A stretch of DNA of 64,000 nt, taken from positions 196,842 through 260,841 of the forward strand of contig JAIEMQ010000006.1 of NCBI GenBank assembly GCA_019752015.1. Reading direction: 5' to 3'. Position numbers and translations under genes: made by a program. Below, one piece after another: positions 10,421 to 21,155 of this stretch. Source of the stretch: Cyanobacteriota bacterium. Lineage in GTDB: Bacteria; Acidobacteriota; Vicinamibacteria; Vicinamibacterales; UBA2999. The notes below the pieces were generated by a model. The model made no database searches. It saw nothing but the letters and a program-made list of their open reading frames with translations, and was not told the DNA's origin. The first letter of the stretch is position 1. Each line of letters begins with the position of its first letter.

Positions 10421-12401
10421 CAGCATCATCGAAGCGCTCCCGTACGATCGCGCCAACACGTCGATGAGGCGTTTCACGATGTGCGCGGCCTGCGCCGGTG
10501 AGTACGACGATCCTGGGGACCGCCGCTTTCATGCCCAACCCAACGCGTGTCCCGCCTGCGGTCCGAGCCTCACGCTTTGGGATTCGGCCGGCCAGACAAT
10601 TGCGAAAGAGGACGATGCGCTGCGGGCGGCGGTGGCGGCCATTGCCAAAGGAAGCATCGTGGCCGTCAAGGGGCTGGGCGGCTTCCACCTGATGACTGAT
10701 GCCCGCCACGATGAGGCGGTCCGGCGTCTTCGCGAGCGGAAGTATCGCGAGGCGAAGCCGTTCGCATTGATGTTCCAGGATCTCGATGCCATCGATCGGC
10801 ACTGCGTGGTGTCGTCGGCCGAGGTCCGCGTCCTGCAGTCGCCCGAATCGCCGATCGTGCTGCTGTCGCGTCGCCCGGCCGTTGACGGGCTCGCGCCCTC
10901 GCTGGCGCCGGGCAACCCCAACCTCGGCGTGATGCTGCCATATACGCCCCTTCACGTGCTGCTGATGCAGGAGATCAGCGGGCCGGTCGTGGCCACGAGC
11001 GGCAACCGCTCCGACGAGCCGATCTGCATCGACGAACACGACGCCATCGACCGGCTCGGCGGCATCGCGGATTGCTTCCTCGTGCACGACCGTCCAATCG
11101 TCCGGCACGCCGACGACTCGATCGTCCGCATCGTCCTCGATCGCGAGTTGGTGCTCCGTCGCGCGCGCGGCTATGCACCGCTGCCGATCCCGATCAGACA
11201 TGCGGCGGAGCCGGTGCTCGCGGTCGGCGCGCACCTGAAGAACACCATCGCGCTGGCTTCGGGAACGAACGTCTTCGTGAGTCAGCACATCGGCGATCTC
11301 GACTCGGCTGAATCGACCGCGGCATTCGAGGCCGCGATCGACGACCTGGAACGGTTGCATGAGATCGCGCCGACTGCGGTGGTGGCGGACCTCCATCCGG
11401 ATTATCGATCGACCGCATACGCCCGCGCGCTCGGCCTGCCGCTCACGCAGGTGCAGCACCATTGGGCGCACATCGCCGGGTGCATGGCCGAGAACGACCT
11501 CGATGGCCCGGCGCTCGGCGTGTGCTGGGACGGCACGGGATACGGGACCGACGGGACGGTGTGGGGTGGCGAGTTCCTGACCGTCACCGGATCGTCATTC
11601 ACACGGGTGGCCTGCCTGCGGCCGTTCCGATTGCCGGGTGGCGACCGCGCGGTCCGCGAACCCAGGCGTTCCGCGCTCGGCCTTCTGCACGCCCTCGATC
11701 CCGCACTACCGCTGTCTGCGCACGTGGCCGCGGCCTTCAGCGACGTCGAGCAGCGAGTACTGATTGACGCCGTCGATCGCGGCATCAACGCGCCAGTGAC
11801 GACGAGCGCGGGCCGGCTGTTCGATGCGATTGCGTCGATCACCGGCCTGCGACAACGCGCCGGGTTCGAAGGCCAGGCGGGAATGGATCTCGAATTCGCC
11901 GCCGACCCCGCTGTCGACATTGACTATCCGTTCGACACTACGCGAGACGGCGCCCGCTTCACGCTCGGGTCCTGGCAGGCGCCGCCGCTGGTGATCGACT
12001 GGGCGCCGATGATCCGGGCGATCGCCGATGACACCGCTGCCGGTGTTGCCGCCGGCGTGATGGCGGAGCGCACGCACAACACGCTCGTGAAGATGATTGT
12101 CGCAGTCGCGCGCCTGCACACGGAACCGGCCGTCGTCCTGAGCGGCGGCTGCTTCCAGAATCGCTGCCTGACCGAGCGCACCGTCACGGCGCTGCGGCAC
12201 GCCGGCTTCAGGCCCTATTGGCATCAGCGCGTGCCGCCGAACGACGGCGGCATCGCGCTCGGACAAATCGCCGCGTACCTTCGCAACAAGGAGAGTCTTC
12301 GATGTGCCTCGCCATCCCAGGTCGAATCCTCAGCATTGAGCCCGGCGACCCCGTGCTTCGCAGCGGCCGGGTCGACTTCGCCGGCATCGTCAAACACGTG
12401 A
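10420..12401 (+). CDS. hypF: HypF carbamoyltransferase lacking its N-terminal acylphosphatase domain
   Basis: Begins at PRFSIIEALPYDRANTSM, zinc-finger CAACAGEYDDPGDRRFHAQPNACPACGP, YrdC-like GGFHLMTDARHDEAVRRLRERKYREAKPFALM, Kae1-like C-terminus; runs past hypC start. Confidence 0.85.
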
Positions 12402-12559
12402 ACTTGAGCTATGTGCCCGACGCGGTGATCGGCAACTTCGTGCTGGTGCACGTCGGCTTCGCCATTTCAACAGTGGATGAGGCGGAGGCGCAGCAGGTCT
12501 TCCGCTATCTCGAACAGATGGGCGAGCTCGCCGAGCTCGAAGAAGGGGAGCCGTCATGA
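12302..12559 (+). CDS. hypC: Hydrogenase assembly chaperone HypC
   Basis: [14 protein letters not shown]-terminal signature. Confidence 0.92.
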   Translation: MCLAIPGRILSIEPGDPVLRSGRVDFAGIVKHVNLSYVPDAVIGNFVLVHVGFAISTVDEAEAQQVFRYLEQMGELAELEEGEPS

Positions 12560-13683
12560 AGTTCATCGACGAGTACCGCGATCCGGAAGCCGCGGGCGGC
12601 TTCGCCCGGGCGTTACGGCGCATCACGACGCGGCCGTGGACGCTGATGGAAGTGTGCGGCGGGCAGACCCACGCCATCGTCAAGTTCGGCGTCGACGAGC
12701 TGTTGCCACCGGAAGTCGAGCTGGTGCACGGTCCCGGCTGTCCCGTGTGCGTCACGCCACTCGAGCTGATCGAGAAGGCGCTCGAGATTGCGGCGATGCC
12801 GAGCGTGACCTTCTGTTCGTTCGGCGACATGCTGCGCGTGCCGGGCCGCACGACCGATCTGTTGACGGTTAAGGCCCGCGGCGGCGATGTCCGCATCGTC
12901 TACTCGCCGCTCGACGCGGTGAAGCTGGCGCGCGAGAACCCCGATCGTGAGGTCGTGTTCTTCGCCGTCGGCTTCGAGACCACGGCCCCGGCGAATGCGA
13001 TGGCCGTGTTTCAGGCGGCGCAGCTCGGTCTGACGAACTTTTCGATCCTCGTATCTCACGTGCTCGTTCCGCCGGCAATGGAGGCCATCCTGTCGTCGCC
13101 CAAGAGCCGGGTGCAGGGATTCCTCGCCGCGGGCCACGTGTGCAGCGTCATGGGCTTCACGGAGTACGAACCGCCGGTGGCGCGGTATCGCGTGCCGATC
13201 GTCGTGACCGGCTTCGAGCCGCTCGACATCCTGCACGGCGTCTATATGTGCGTCAAGCAACTCGAAGAGGGGCGCGCCGAGGTCGAGAACCAGTACGCGC
13301 GTGCCGTGCGACGCGACGGCAATGTGCAGGCACAACTGCTGATGCGCGAGGTCTTCCGGATTGTGCCGCGCAAGTGGCGCGGCGTGGGCGAGATACCCGA
13401 GAGCGGGCTGGGCCTAGCCGAGCCTTACGCGCCATTCGATGCCGAACTGCGCTTCGGTGTCGCCAGCCACACCGCCGATGAGCCGACCGAATGCTGCAGT
13501 GGCCAGATCATGCAGGGTCTGATGAAACCACACGAGTGCCCGGCGTTCGGCACGCGGTGCACGCCCGAGCACCCGCTGGGGGCCACCATGGTGTCGTCCG
13601 AAGGCGCGTGCGCCGCCTACTATCGCTACCGGCGCCTGACGGTGCCGCAGCAGGAGCAGAAAGCGGTGAGCCATGGCAACTGA
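12556..13683 (+). CDS. hypD: Hydrogenase formation protein HypD
   Basis: [21 protein letters not shown]...[11 protein letters not shown]...[14 protein letters not shown]. Confidence 0.94.
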   Translation: MKFIDEYRDPEAAGGFARALRRITTRPWTLMEVCGGQTHAIVKFGVDELLPPEVELVHGPGCPVCVTPLELIEKALEIAAMPSVTFCSFGDMLRVPGRTTDLLTVKARGGDVRIVYSPLDAVKLARENPDREVVFFAVGFETTAPANAMAVFQAAQLGLTNFSILVSHVLVPPAMEAILSSPKSRVQGFLAAGHVCSVMGFTEYEPPVARYRVPIVVTGFEPLDILHGVYMCVKQLEEGRAEVENQYARAVRRDGNVQAQLLMREVFRIVPRKWRGVGEIPESGLGLAEPYAPFDAELRFGVASHTADEPTECCSGQIMQGLMKPHECPAFGTRCTPEHPLGATMVSSEGACAAYYRYRRLTVPQQEQKAVSHGN

Positions 13684-14728
13684 TCTCGCGCCGGGAGGGA
13701 CCTGCGCGGTTCCGATCGGCGACCATGCGCATGTACTCCTCGCCCACGGCGGCGGCGGCCGGCTGACAAACCAGCTGATCGACGGGCTGTTTCTGCCCGC
13801 GTTTGGCAATCCATCGAGCCACGCGCACCACGACGGCGCGCATCTCAACCTGGGCGGGGCTCGCCTGGCGTTCTCAACCGACTCCTATGTCGTCCGGCCG
13901 ATGTTCTTTCCCGGCGGCGACATCGGCACGCTGGCGATCAACGGGACCGTGAACGACCTGGCGATGTGCGGCGCTCGGCCCCAGTTTCTGAGCGTGGGCT
14001 TCGTCATCGAGGAAGGGTTGCCGATGGACAGCCTCAGGCGAATCGTCTCGTCGATGCAAGCGGCCGCTCTCGCTGCCGGCGTGACCATCGTGACAGGCGA
14101 CACGAAGGTCGTGGACCGAGGCAAGGGTGATGGGGTCTACGTGAACACGGCCGGCGTCGGCCTGATCGAATACGACGGACTGATCGCGCCGGCGAGCGTT
14201 CAGCGTGGGGACGTGGTCTTACTATCCGGTGATATCGGCCGGCATGGCATGGCCGTGATGGCCGCGCGGGAGGGACTGCAGTTCGAGTCGGACATCGAAA
14301 GCGATTGTGCCCCGCTGGTTGAGCCAGTACTGGAGCTGATCGAGTCCGGCGTCACCATTCATTGCCTGAGGGATCTCACGCGCGGCGGCGTGGCCAGTGC
14401 GACCGTCGAAATCGCGGAATCGACAGGCCTCCACATCCGGATGAATGAGCACGCCATCCCCATTCGTGAAGACGTCCGCGGCGCCTGCGAAATCCTCGGC
14501 TTCGATCCGCTGTACGTCGCCAATGAAGGCCGGTTCATCGCGTTCGTCCCAGAAGCGGAGGTCGGCCGGGCGCTCGACATCCTGCGCCGCTGTCCGGTGA
14601 GCCGCGAGGCCGTCGCTATTGGAGCGGTGTTGGAGACGCAGGGCGGGTTGGTGACGCTCAAGAGCCGCATTGGTGCCACACGCGTCGTAGACATGTTGAG
14701 TGGCGAGCAGTTGCCGCGGATCTGTTGA
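13673..14728 (+). CDS. hypE: Hydrogenase expression protein HypE
   Basis: [16 protein letters not shown]...; C-terminal GEQLPRIC. Confidence 0.94.
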   Translation: MATDLAPGGTCAVPIGDHAHVLLAHGGGGRLTNQLIDGLFLPAFGNPSSHAHHDGAHLNLGGARLAFSTDSYVVRPMFFPGGDIGTLAINGTVNDLAMCGARPQFLSVGFVIEEGLPMDSLRRIVSSMQAAALAAGVTIVTGDTKVVDRGKGDGVYVNTAGVGLIEYDGLIAPASVQRGDVVLLSGDIGRHGMAVMAAREGLQFESDIESDCAPLVEPVLELIESGVTIHCLRDLTRGGVASATVEIAESTGLHIRMNEHAIPIREDVRGACEILGFDPLYVANEGRFIAFVPEAEVGRALDILRRCPVSREAVAIGAVLETQGGLVTLKSRIGATRVVDMLSGEQLPRIC

Positions 14729-14876
14729 CCCTCAGACAAGTTTAGAAGGCATATGTCAATCGCGAACGCGTGCCCGAGCGGCAGTGCCTGATTTCAGACA
14801 GTGACCGCCGAAACGACGGCGCCTTCAGAGCGCCACGTCATCAGCCTCAATGTAAAATCGGCGCTGATCGGTTTAT

Positions 14877-16856
14877 ATGCACACCACGATCGACGACCCT
14901 CACCGACACCGGTACGCATGCTCGGTTTCTTCTTGTTTCCTGACCATGATCGTCACGTTGCTGCTGTTGTCGGTGAGCGGCAGACCTGCTGGCGCTCAGA
15001 CAACGGCCGACGAACACGCGCAGCACCATCCCGCCGCGAACGCGACCCCGGCCACGCCAGGCAGCGGTCCGGTTCCATCCCCCGGCATGGTGGGCATGCC
15101 GGGCGCGCCTCCAGGCGGAGCGATGGCCGCGGAGATGGGCGAGATGATGAAGCAAATGGGCGCGCCTCCGCCCAAGGAGCTTTATCCCTCGCTCATGGCC
15201 CTGCCTGATGAGATAACGCCCGAACAACGCGCCGCAATCGAGCAACTGGCCCGTGAGCGTATGAAGACCGGCGCCGCGTCGATGTCCGCCGGCCTTGAGA
15301 AGCTCGCTGCTTCTACGGCCGACGAAGACTTTGCTGCGATGCAACAGGCGGCGGCGCAGATGCGTCAGGGCCTCGCCGAGTTCGAAGCGGGACTCGCAGC
15401 CCGACAGGTTCTGTCCGAAGGCAAGGCGGCGCGCAACCTCGCGCTCGACTGGTTCAAGCGTGAGATGAACCTCGCGTCTCCGATCCCGCCAGAAACGCGT
15501 CGCACGCTCCTCGGCGTCACCCCTCTGCACCTCTTCACCATGGGGCTGCTCATCGTCTTTGCGCTCGCGATGGTCACTATGTACTTCTTCAAGATGCGCC
15601 GGGCGGCGGTCCTTTTTGGCCGTCTCGCTCCCGACACGAACCCAACGCCCGGAGGCGCACCACCACCTGGCGGAGGATCCGGGCCGTCCTCGCCACCTGC
15701 CGGGCCGACAACAGTCGTCACGCCCCCACCGTCCGGCGCCGGCGCGCCGCCAGCCTCAGCAACACCGCCTTCCGCGTCGACGATTGTCAAGTCGACGTCA
15801 GTATCGCCGGTGACGACGAATTGGCGCGGGCACTTGCGCGTAGCGAGCATCGTGGCGGAAACACCTACCGTCAAGACGTTTCGGCTCGTTCCTTCATCCG
15901 GCAATGAGCTTCCATTCACATTTGTTCCCGGGCAGTTCCTCAACGTCACATTTTCGATTGGCGGCGCCAGGATGAACCGCTCGTACTCGATCTCCTCATC
16001 TCCGGCGCAACAGGAGTATGTCGAGTTGACGGTGAAGCGCGAGCCGCGGGGCGCGGTCTCACGCCACATCAACGATCTGCTGAAGGTGGGCGATCAGATC
16101 GAGGCGGGAGGGCCTGTCGGTCGCTTCACGTTTACTGGCACGGAAGCCGACAGTGTTGTGCTCATCGCCGGCGGTGTCGGCGTCACGCCACTGATGAGCA
16201 TCGCACGCTATCTGACGGATCGGGCCTGGGAGGGTGACATCTTCCTCGTGTACGGTTGCAGCAACCCGACGGAGTTCATTTTCAGGAACGACATCGCCGC
16301 GCTTCAGCGTACCAATCCGAAGCTCCACGCAGTGGTCACCATGGAACGCCCCGACGGTGCGGCCTGGGAAGGACCAACCGGCCGCATTACGAAGGACCTG
16401 TTGATTCGAGCAGTGCCTGATCTCCCTACGCGCCGAATTCACCTTTGCGGTCCGATCCCGATGATGAACGCAGTGAAGGCCATTCTGCGCGACTCGGGTG
16501 TCGCGCCCGAACAGGTGAAGACCGAGTCGTTCGGCACGCTCATGCCAGCGCCGCCCGCCCCCGGCACGTTTCCGCCGCCGACAGTTGCGGCGACTGGTCC
16601 ACTGGTCACATTTTCTAGGAATCGCCGGTCGGCACGAATTCATGTCGATCAGACCGTGCTCGAGTTCTCGGAGGAGCTTGCCATCGGGATCGAGTATTCG
16701 TGCCGTGTCGGGACTTGTGGCGTGTGCAAGGTGAGAATGACGTCCGGCGAGGTGGAGATGGCCGTCGAGGACGCGCTCGATCCTGACGACAAGGTCAACG
16801 GCATCATTCTCGCCTGCCAGGCCAAGCCGACGAGCGACATTGTGGTTGAAGCGTAG
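14877..16856 (+). CDS. Fusion: secreted Spy-like domain, TM helix, FAD/NAD-binding oxidoreductase, C-terminal 2Fe-2S ferredoxin
   Basis: N-terminal GMVGMPGAPPGGAMAAEMGEMMKQMG...DEITPEQRAAIEQLARERM; TM LHLFTMGLLIVFALAMVTMYFF; RSYSISSSP, GGVGVTPLMSIARY; CRVGTCGVCKVRM...ILACQAKPTSDIVVEA. Confidence 0.85.
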   Translation: MHTTIDDPHRHRYACSVSSCFLTMIVTLLLLSVSGRPAGAQTTADEHAQHHPAANATPATPGSGPVPSPGMVGMPGAPPGGAMAAEMGEMMKQMGAPPPKELYPSLMALPDEITPEQRAAIEQLARERMKTGAASMSAGLEKLAASTADEDFAAMQQAAAQMRQGLAEFEAGLAARQVLSEGKAARNLALDWFKREMNLASPIPPETRRTLLGVTPLHLFTMGLLIVFALAMVTMYFFKMRRAAVLFGRLAPDTNPTPGGAPPPGGGSGPSSPPAGPTTVVTPPPSGAGAPPASATPPSASTIVKSTSVSPVTTNWRGHLRVASIVAETPTVKTFRLVPSSGNELPFTFVPGQFLNVTFSIGGARMNRSYSISSSPAQQEYVELTVKREPRGAVSRHINDLLKVGDQIEAGGPVGRFTFTGTEADSVVLIAGGVGVTPLMSIARYLTDRAWEGDIFLVYGCSNPTEFIFRNDIAALQRTNPKLHAVVTMERPDGAAWEGPTGRITKDLLIRAVPDLPTRRIHLCGPIPMMNAVKAILRDSGVAPEQVKTESFGTLMPAPPAPGTFPPPTVAATGPLVTFSRNRRSARIHVDQTVLEFSEELAIGIEYSCRVGTCGVCKVRMTSGEVEMAVEDALDPDDKVNGIILACQAKPTSDIVVEA

Positions 16857-16858
16857 GT

Positions 16859-17602
16859 ATGAAGGATCGTGAACGGATTGTCGTCAGCGGCATTCTGGGT
16901 GTGTTGTTGCTTGGCTGGCTGGGCTTCTTCGTCCACCGATCACCGCGCTTTCCTGGCAGTGGCGTTGGCGCGACGTTCGCGATTGCGGGCGCGGCGCTGA
17001 TGCTCGTGCCGCTCGTGTACACGGTCGCCAAGCGAATCCCGCGGCTACACATGCCCATCACAAAGCGCGTGTCGATGCAGTCGCTCCTGGCGCTTCACAC
17101 CTACACGGGCATTCTGGGTTCGCTGCTGGCGCTGATCCACACCGGTCACAAGTTCGACAGTGTGCTGGGGATCGCACTCACGGCTACGATGCTGCTGCTG
17201 GTCGTGAGTGGGTTCGCGGTTCGCTACTTGCTCACGTACGTCAACCGTGAGATCACCGACAAACTCGCCCTGTTGCAGACCGCCCGTGGCGATCTCGACA
17301 GTGCCTGGGGCGTGCTCGAGCGCTCCCCAGTTGCCGTGAGAGGTCTTCCGAAGGCGCGACTATTGGCGGTAGGCGCGGCCTCCGTCGGTATCGAGCTCCC
17401 ATTCGCCGGCCCAGCGGGTGAGATCATCCGCACTGCCGAAGGCGTGGCGGACCTGGAGTACGCAGTCAAGACACACGAGTTGTTCAAACGCTGGTTCGCG
17501 CGATCTCTGAAGCTGCACATCGTTCTCTCCGTAGTCTTCTACGTTCTGCTCGCGGTGCACATCGGATCCGGCGTCTACTTCGGGCTGCGGTGGCTTCGAT
17601 GA
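16859..17602 (+). CDS. Cytochrome b-like integral membrane protein
   Basis: Multiple TM helices with paired histidines (LLALHTYTGILGSLLALIHTGHKF; LKLHIVLSVVFYVLLAVHIGSG). Confidence 0.65.
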   Translation: MKDRERIVVSGILGVLLLGWLGFFVHRSPRFPGSGVGATFAIAGAALMLVPLVYTVAKRIPRLHMPITKRVSMQSLLALHTYTGILGSLLALIHTGHKFDSVLGIALTATMLLLVVSGFAVRYLLTYVNREITDKLALLQTARGDLDSAWGVLERSPVAVRGLPKARLLAVGAASVGIELPFAGPAGEIIRTAEGVADLEYAVKTHELFKRWFARSLKLHIVLSVVFYVLLAVHIGSGVYFGLRWLR

Positions 17603-18402
17603 AGCGCCTCGTGCTCTGGTTCGCGCTGATTATTGCGGTCGGGACTGCGTCGGTGCTCGCAATGCTGCATTTCACGACCGCGTCATCGGCGCTCCAGCAG
17701 GCCGTCAGTCCAGGTCCGCTGTCGCGCGGTCACGCGTACCTCGGCGACCGATGCGCATCGTGCCACCAACCGACCGTTGGCGTGACGGTCACCAAATGTA
17801 CGGCCTGCCACGCGAACGCCGAGCGGCTACTCGGGCGTCAGCCCACCGCGTTCCACGCGAGCATCCAGGAGTGCTCGGCCTGTCACGTCGAGCACCAGGG
17901 CACGAACATCCGCCCCGTCGCCATGGACCATGTGGCGCTGGCCAAGGTCGGGGCACGGACCCTGCGCCGCGCCTCTAGCACTGATGCCGCCAGCGACACA
18001 ACGCTCAAGTCGCTGGAGAAGTGGTTGCGCATTCGCGTCCCGGACCAGCTCGACGCGAGCTCTGTGCGCGAGGCCCTCGACTGCGTCGGATGCCACTCCA
18101 CAAAGGACCGGCACGTCGGGCTGTTCGGCAAGGACTGCGCGCAGTGCCACGCCACGACCCAATGGACCGTCCCCGAGTTCCAGCACCCCTCGCCCCGCTC
18201 GACGAGCTGCGGACAATGCCACCAGGCCCCACCAAGCCACTACATGATGCACTTCGACATGGTGTCGAAAAAGATCGCCGGTCAGGTGGATGCGCAGGTC
18301 GCCGAGTGCTGCGGCCCGGCACAGCCGTATCAGTGCTATCGCTGCCATCAGACCACTTCTTGGAATGACATTCGTGGCGTGGGGTACTACAAGCATCACT
18401 GA
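17599..18402 (+). CDS. Multiheme c-type cytochrome (seven CxxCH)
   Basis: CASCH, CTACH, CSACH, CVGCH, CAQCH, CGQCH, CYRCH; N-terminal signal anchor. Confidence 0.88.
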   Translation: MKRLVLWFALIIAVGTASVLAMLHFTTASSALQQAVSPGPLSRGHAYLGDRCASCHQPTVGVTVTKCTACHANAERLLGRQPTAFHASIQECSACHVEHQGTNIRPVAMDHVALAKVGARTLRRASSTDAASDTTLKSLEKWLRIRVPDQLDASSVREALDCVGCHSTKDRHVGLFGKDCAQCHATTQWTVPEFQHPSPRSTSCGQCHQAPPSHYMMHFDMVSKKIAGQVDAQVAECCGPAQPYQCYRCHQTTSWNDIRGVGYYKHH

Positions 18403-18446
18403 CATCGAATCGCACAAGTAGGTTTGCGACGTCGTGGACCTCAAGA

Positions 18447-18507
18447 GATCGGCCACGAGATCGGCCAAACTGGCCTATCCACAAAGATCGGCCGCGAAAT
18501 CGGCCAA
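18447..18507 (+). repeat. Two direct copies of GATCGGCCRCGARATCGGCCAA upstream of fic
   Basis: 18447-18468 GATCGGCCACGAGATCGGCCAA and 18486-18507 GATCGGCCGCGAAATCGGCCAA; TATAAT at 18535-18540, ATG at 18553. Confidence 0.7.
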
Positions 18508-18552
18508 GACAGCCGGTAAAGGCAGGAAACGCCCTATAATCTCATAGACACG

Positions 18553-19764
18553 ATGGCTATAAATCAGCCAAAGGACGTCGAGAACGTCCAGAGGATTGAG
18601 CCGGCGCGAATCGAAAATCCGCCGGAAACCGTGGCCGATCTGACGGCTGAGCTATCGGCAGGATCGGCCACACTGGGCCGCAATCTGCACCCTCGCACGG
18701 CCGGCAACCTAGCGGACCTCGTGCGAATTATGAACACCTACTACACCAATCTGATCGAGGGGCACCACACACGTCCGAGAGACATCGAGCGCGCCCTTGC
18801 CGGCCAGCTTGATCGAGATGAGGAACGCCGCGACCTTCAGTTGGAAGCCGCCGCCCACGTCCGTGTCCAGACCGAGGTCGACCGACTGGGGTTGGCGGGT
18901 GATCTGCCGGAGCCCGCGTCGCCGGAGTTCATTCAGTGGCTGCACCGCGAGTTCTACCACGCCGCACCGGAGCGGCTGCTTCGCATCGCCGGCGTCGGTC
19001 GAGAGATCACGATGACGCCAGGTGAATGGCGATCGCAACCAGAACACGATGTCGCCGTCGGCAGGCATCAGCCCCCATCGAGCTCCCGTGTCGATGAGTT
19101 CATGCGCTATTTCGCGGAGCGGTATGGCTTCGATGGCATGGGTCGCGCTGGCCGCATCATCGCGATGGCAGCCGCGCATCATCGGCTCAATTACATTCAT
19201 CCGTTTCCAGATGGCAACGGCCGCGTCAGTCGCCTGATGAGTCACGCGATGGCGTGGCGCGCAGACGTGGCGGCTCATGGTCTATGGTCAATCTCTCGTG
19301 GCCTTGCACGGGGGTTGCAGAGTCGAAACGAATACAAACAGATGATGGATCTCGCCGACACACCGCGACAGGGTGACCTTGATGGTCGAGGCAACTTGTC
19401 AGAGCGCGCGTTAGTCGAGTATGTTACGTGGTTTCTGCGCGTCGCTGTGGACCAGGTGACGTTCATGTCGGAGCTCGTTGACCTAGACAACCTCGCCAGC
19501 CGCCTGCGGGCCTATGTCGCTCGCCGGAATCGGTTCAAACCTGAGGCGGCGATACTGCTGGAACAGACACTCGTGCGCGGAGAGATCGAGCGTGGCGAGG
19601 CCTCCCGAATTACTGGCCTGCCGGTTCGTACTGCCCAGCGTGTCCTGAATGATTTGGTCGCCGCGGGTCTCATTGCTTCCGCTACGCCGAAGGGCGCGGT
19701 ATCGCTACGCTTCCCGGCCGACAGTCTCGAAGAGTTGTTTCCCCGCCTGTACCCCCTCGCCTGA
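18553..19764 (+). CDS. Fic family protein with internal inhibitory helix and C-terminal winged-helix-like domain
   Basis: Fic motif [12 protein letters not shown]; inhibitory-type motif TNLIEG; C-terminal [22 protein letters not shown]. Confidence 0.9.
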   Translation: MAINQPKDVENVQRIEPARIENPPETVADLTAELSAGSATLGRNLHPRTAGNLADLVRIMNTYYTNLIEGHHTRPRDIERALAGQLDRDEERRDLQLEAAAHVRVQTEVDRLGLAGDLPEPASPEFIQWLHREFYHAAPERLLRIAGVGREITMTPGEWRSQPEHDVAVGRHQPPSSSRVDEFMRYFAERYGFDGMGRAGRIIAMAAAHHRLNYIHPFPDGNGRVSRLMSHAMAWRADVAAHGLWSISRGLARGLQSRNEYKQMMDLADTPRQGDLDGRGNLSERALVEYVTWFLRVAVDQVTFMSELVDLDNLASRLRAYVARRNRFKPEAAILLEQTLVRGEIERGEASRITGLPVRTAQRVLNDLVAAGLIASATPKGAVSLRFPADSLEELFPRLYPLA

Positions 19765-19968
19765 CGCAAGCGGCTTGCGGTGCGAACCTGGCGCGATTCG
19801 CACAGGCGAAAGTGCCTCTACCGCGCGTCGGCCGTCCGCAACTGATCATTCGTTCGGTTTCTGCAAAGCAGCGCCCGCGGAAGGCGCGTCGCTAGGTTCT
19901 CCGTGATCATCGAGAATGGCGCTGTGTTGTCTTCGCCCTGAATATGTTTGCTACGTTACTGCAGGATG

Positions 19969-20289
19969 CTTGCGCGGTCGCCCACGTAGCCCATCACCAC
20001 CAACCCAGAACCATCCGCGACCGCACAGCGTGAGATCTCTTCAGCGACTACGTGAGGCGTCCATCCCGTTTCGGCGGCAAACCGTTTCACGATCGCGTCC
20101 AGATCTTGGGTTGCTGTGTAGTACGTTGCGTTTGATAGTCGCGAAAGCTTCTTCGGCCGCCATGCCGGATGACCCGTGACGATGAAATCCGACGATGAGA
20201 TCGCGAAGGGCTGCGTGATCGGCGCCTGGAAGCGTTGCGAGGGCCGCAGGGATGCCAGCGGTCAGGAACGCGCGTGCCAGGATCAACAC
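19969..20289 (-). pseudogene. Remnants of a CHAT-domain protein and a universal stress protein
   Basis: Reverse strand VLILARAFLTAGIPAALATLPGADHAALRDLIVGFHRHG...AEEAFATIKRN (CHAT-like C-terminus), then in another frame VVAEEISRCAVADGSGLVVMG, nearly identical to VAKEISRCAVVEGSGLVVMG of the 21156-22532 USP. Confidence 0.5.
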
Positions 20290-20596
20290 GGCCGGGTTCT
20301 CGATTTTGCGCCCGCATCTTTGATGACGCAGCGATCCACCCACTGGGGCTGCTCGCTCCTGCACTTCCGCCGACTCTTGTACACTACGTCTTCGAGCCTT
20401 GGCTTCGACACGTTCAACTTGATTAGCGATGGCCGACTTTTCGTTGCCGGCGCAAATGCGATTGGGCAATTCACCGTCGGTGTGGCGGCTCTCTATTGCG
20501 GGTAGGCGTTAATCGCTCGTTAACGGATGCGACCACGCCATGTGGTTTTGGGTTTGAGGGCCTATCTGCAAGGCCTATAATCCTCACAAATCAGGG

Positions 20597-21076
20597 ATGA
20601 CCATTTATGAACTAACCGCCGCGGAGTGCGAGGAGTTCCTCAGTCACGCCAAGGTCGGCCGGCTTGGTTGCGCTCGCAAGGGCCAGCCGTACATCGTTCC
20701 TGTCTCGTTGTACTTCGGCCGCGAGGAAAGATGCTTGTACGGTTTCTCGACTGTAGGCAAGAAGATCGAGTGGATGCGCGACAATCCGAGCGTTTGCGTC
20801 GAGGTCGACGCGATCTCAGATCAATACCAATGGACGACGGTGTTGGCCATGGGACGCTACGAAGAGCTCGACGCCTCAGAGGAGCAACAACGAGCGCGGC
20901 AACGCGCGCTGGACCTGTTTCAGGAGCAGTCGCGCTGGTGGCTGCCCGGCGGCGCCAAGCTTTCTTCGGGCGTCGAACACGCCTCACCGGTTGTTTACCG
21001 GATTCACATCTCGTCGGTCAGCGGACGCCGCGCGGTGCGCCAACCGCCTCAGCCGCCTTCAGCGATCGGCGGGTAG
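20597..21076 (+). CDS. Pyridoxamine 5'-phosphate oxidase-like flavin-binding protein
   Basis: VGRLGCARKGQPYIVPVSLYFGREERCLYGFSTVGKKIEWMRDNPSVCVEVD; TATAAT at 20576-20581. Confidence 0.8.
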   Translation: MTIYELTAAECEEFLSHAKVGRLGCARKGQPYIVPVSLYFGREERCLYGFSTVGKKIEWMRDNPSVCVEVDAISDQYQWTTVLAMGRYEELDASEEQQRARQRALDLFQEQSRWWLPGGAKLSSGVEHASPVVYRIHISSVSGRRAVRQPPQPPSAIGG

Positions 21077-21155
21077 ACCGTAGGCGGGCCTTCAAGTGTA
21101 AGGAACGTATGCTCGCGAACTCACACCTGTGAAGATTCGAGTCCTACTTACTTCA

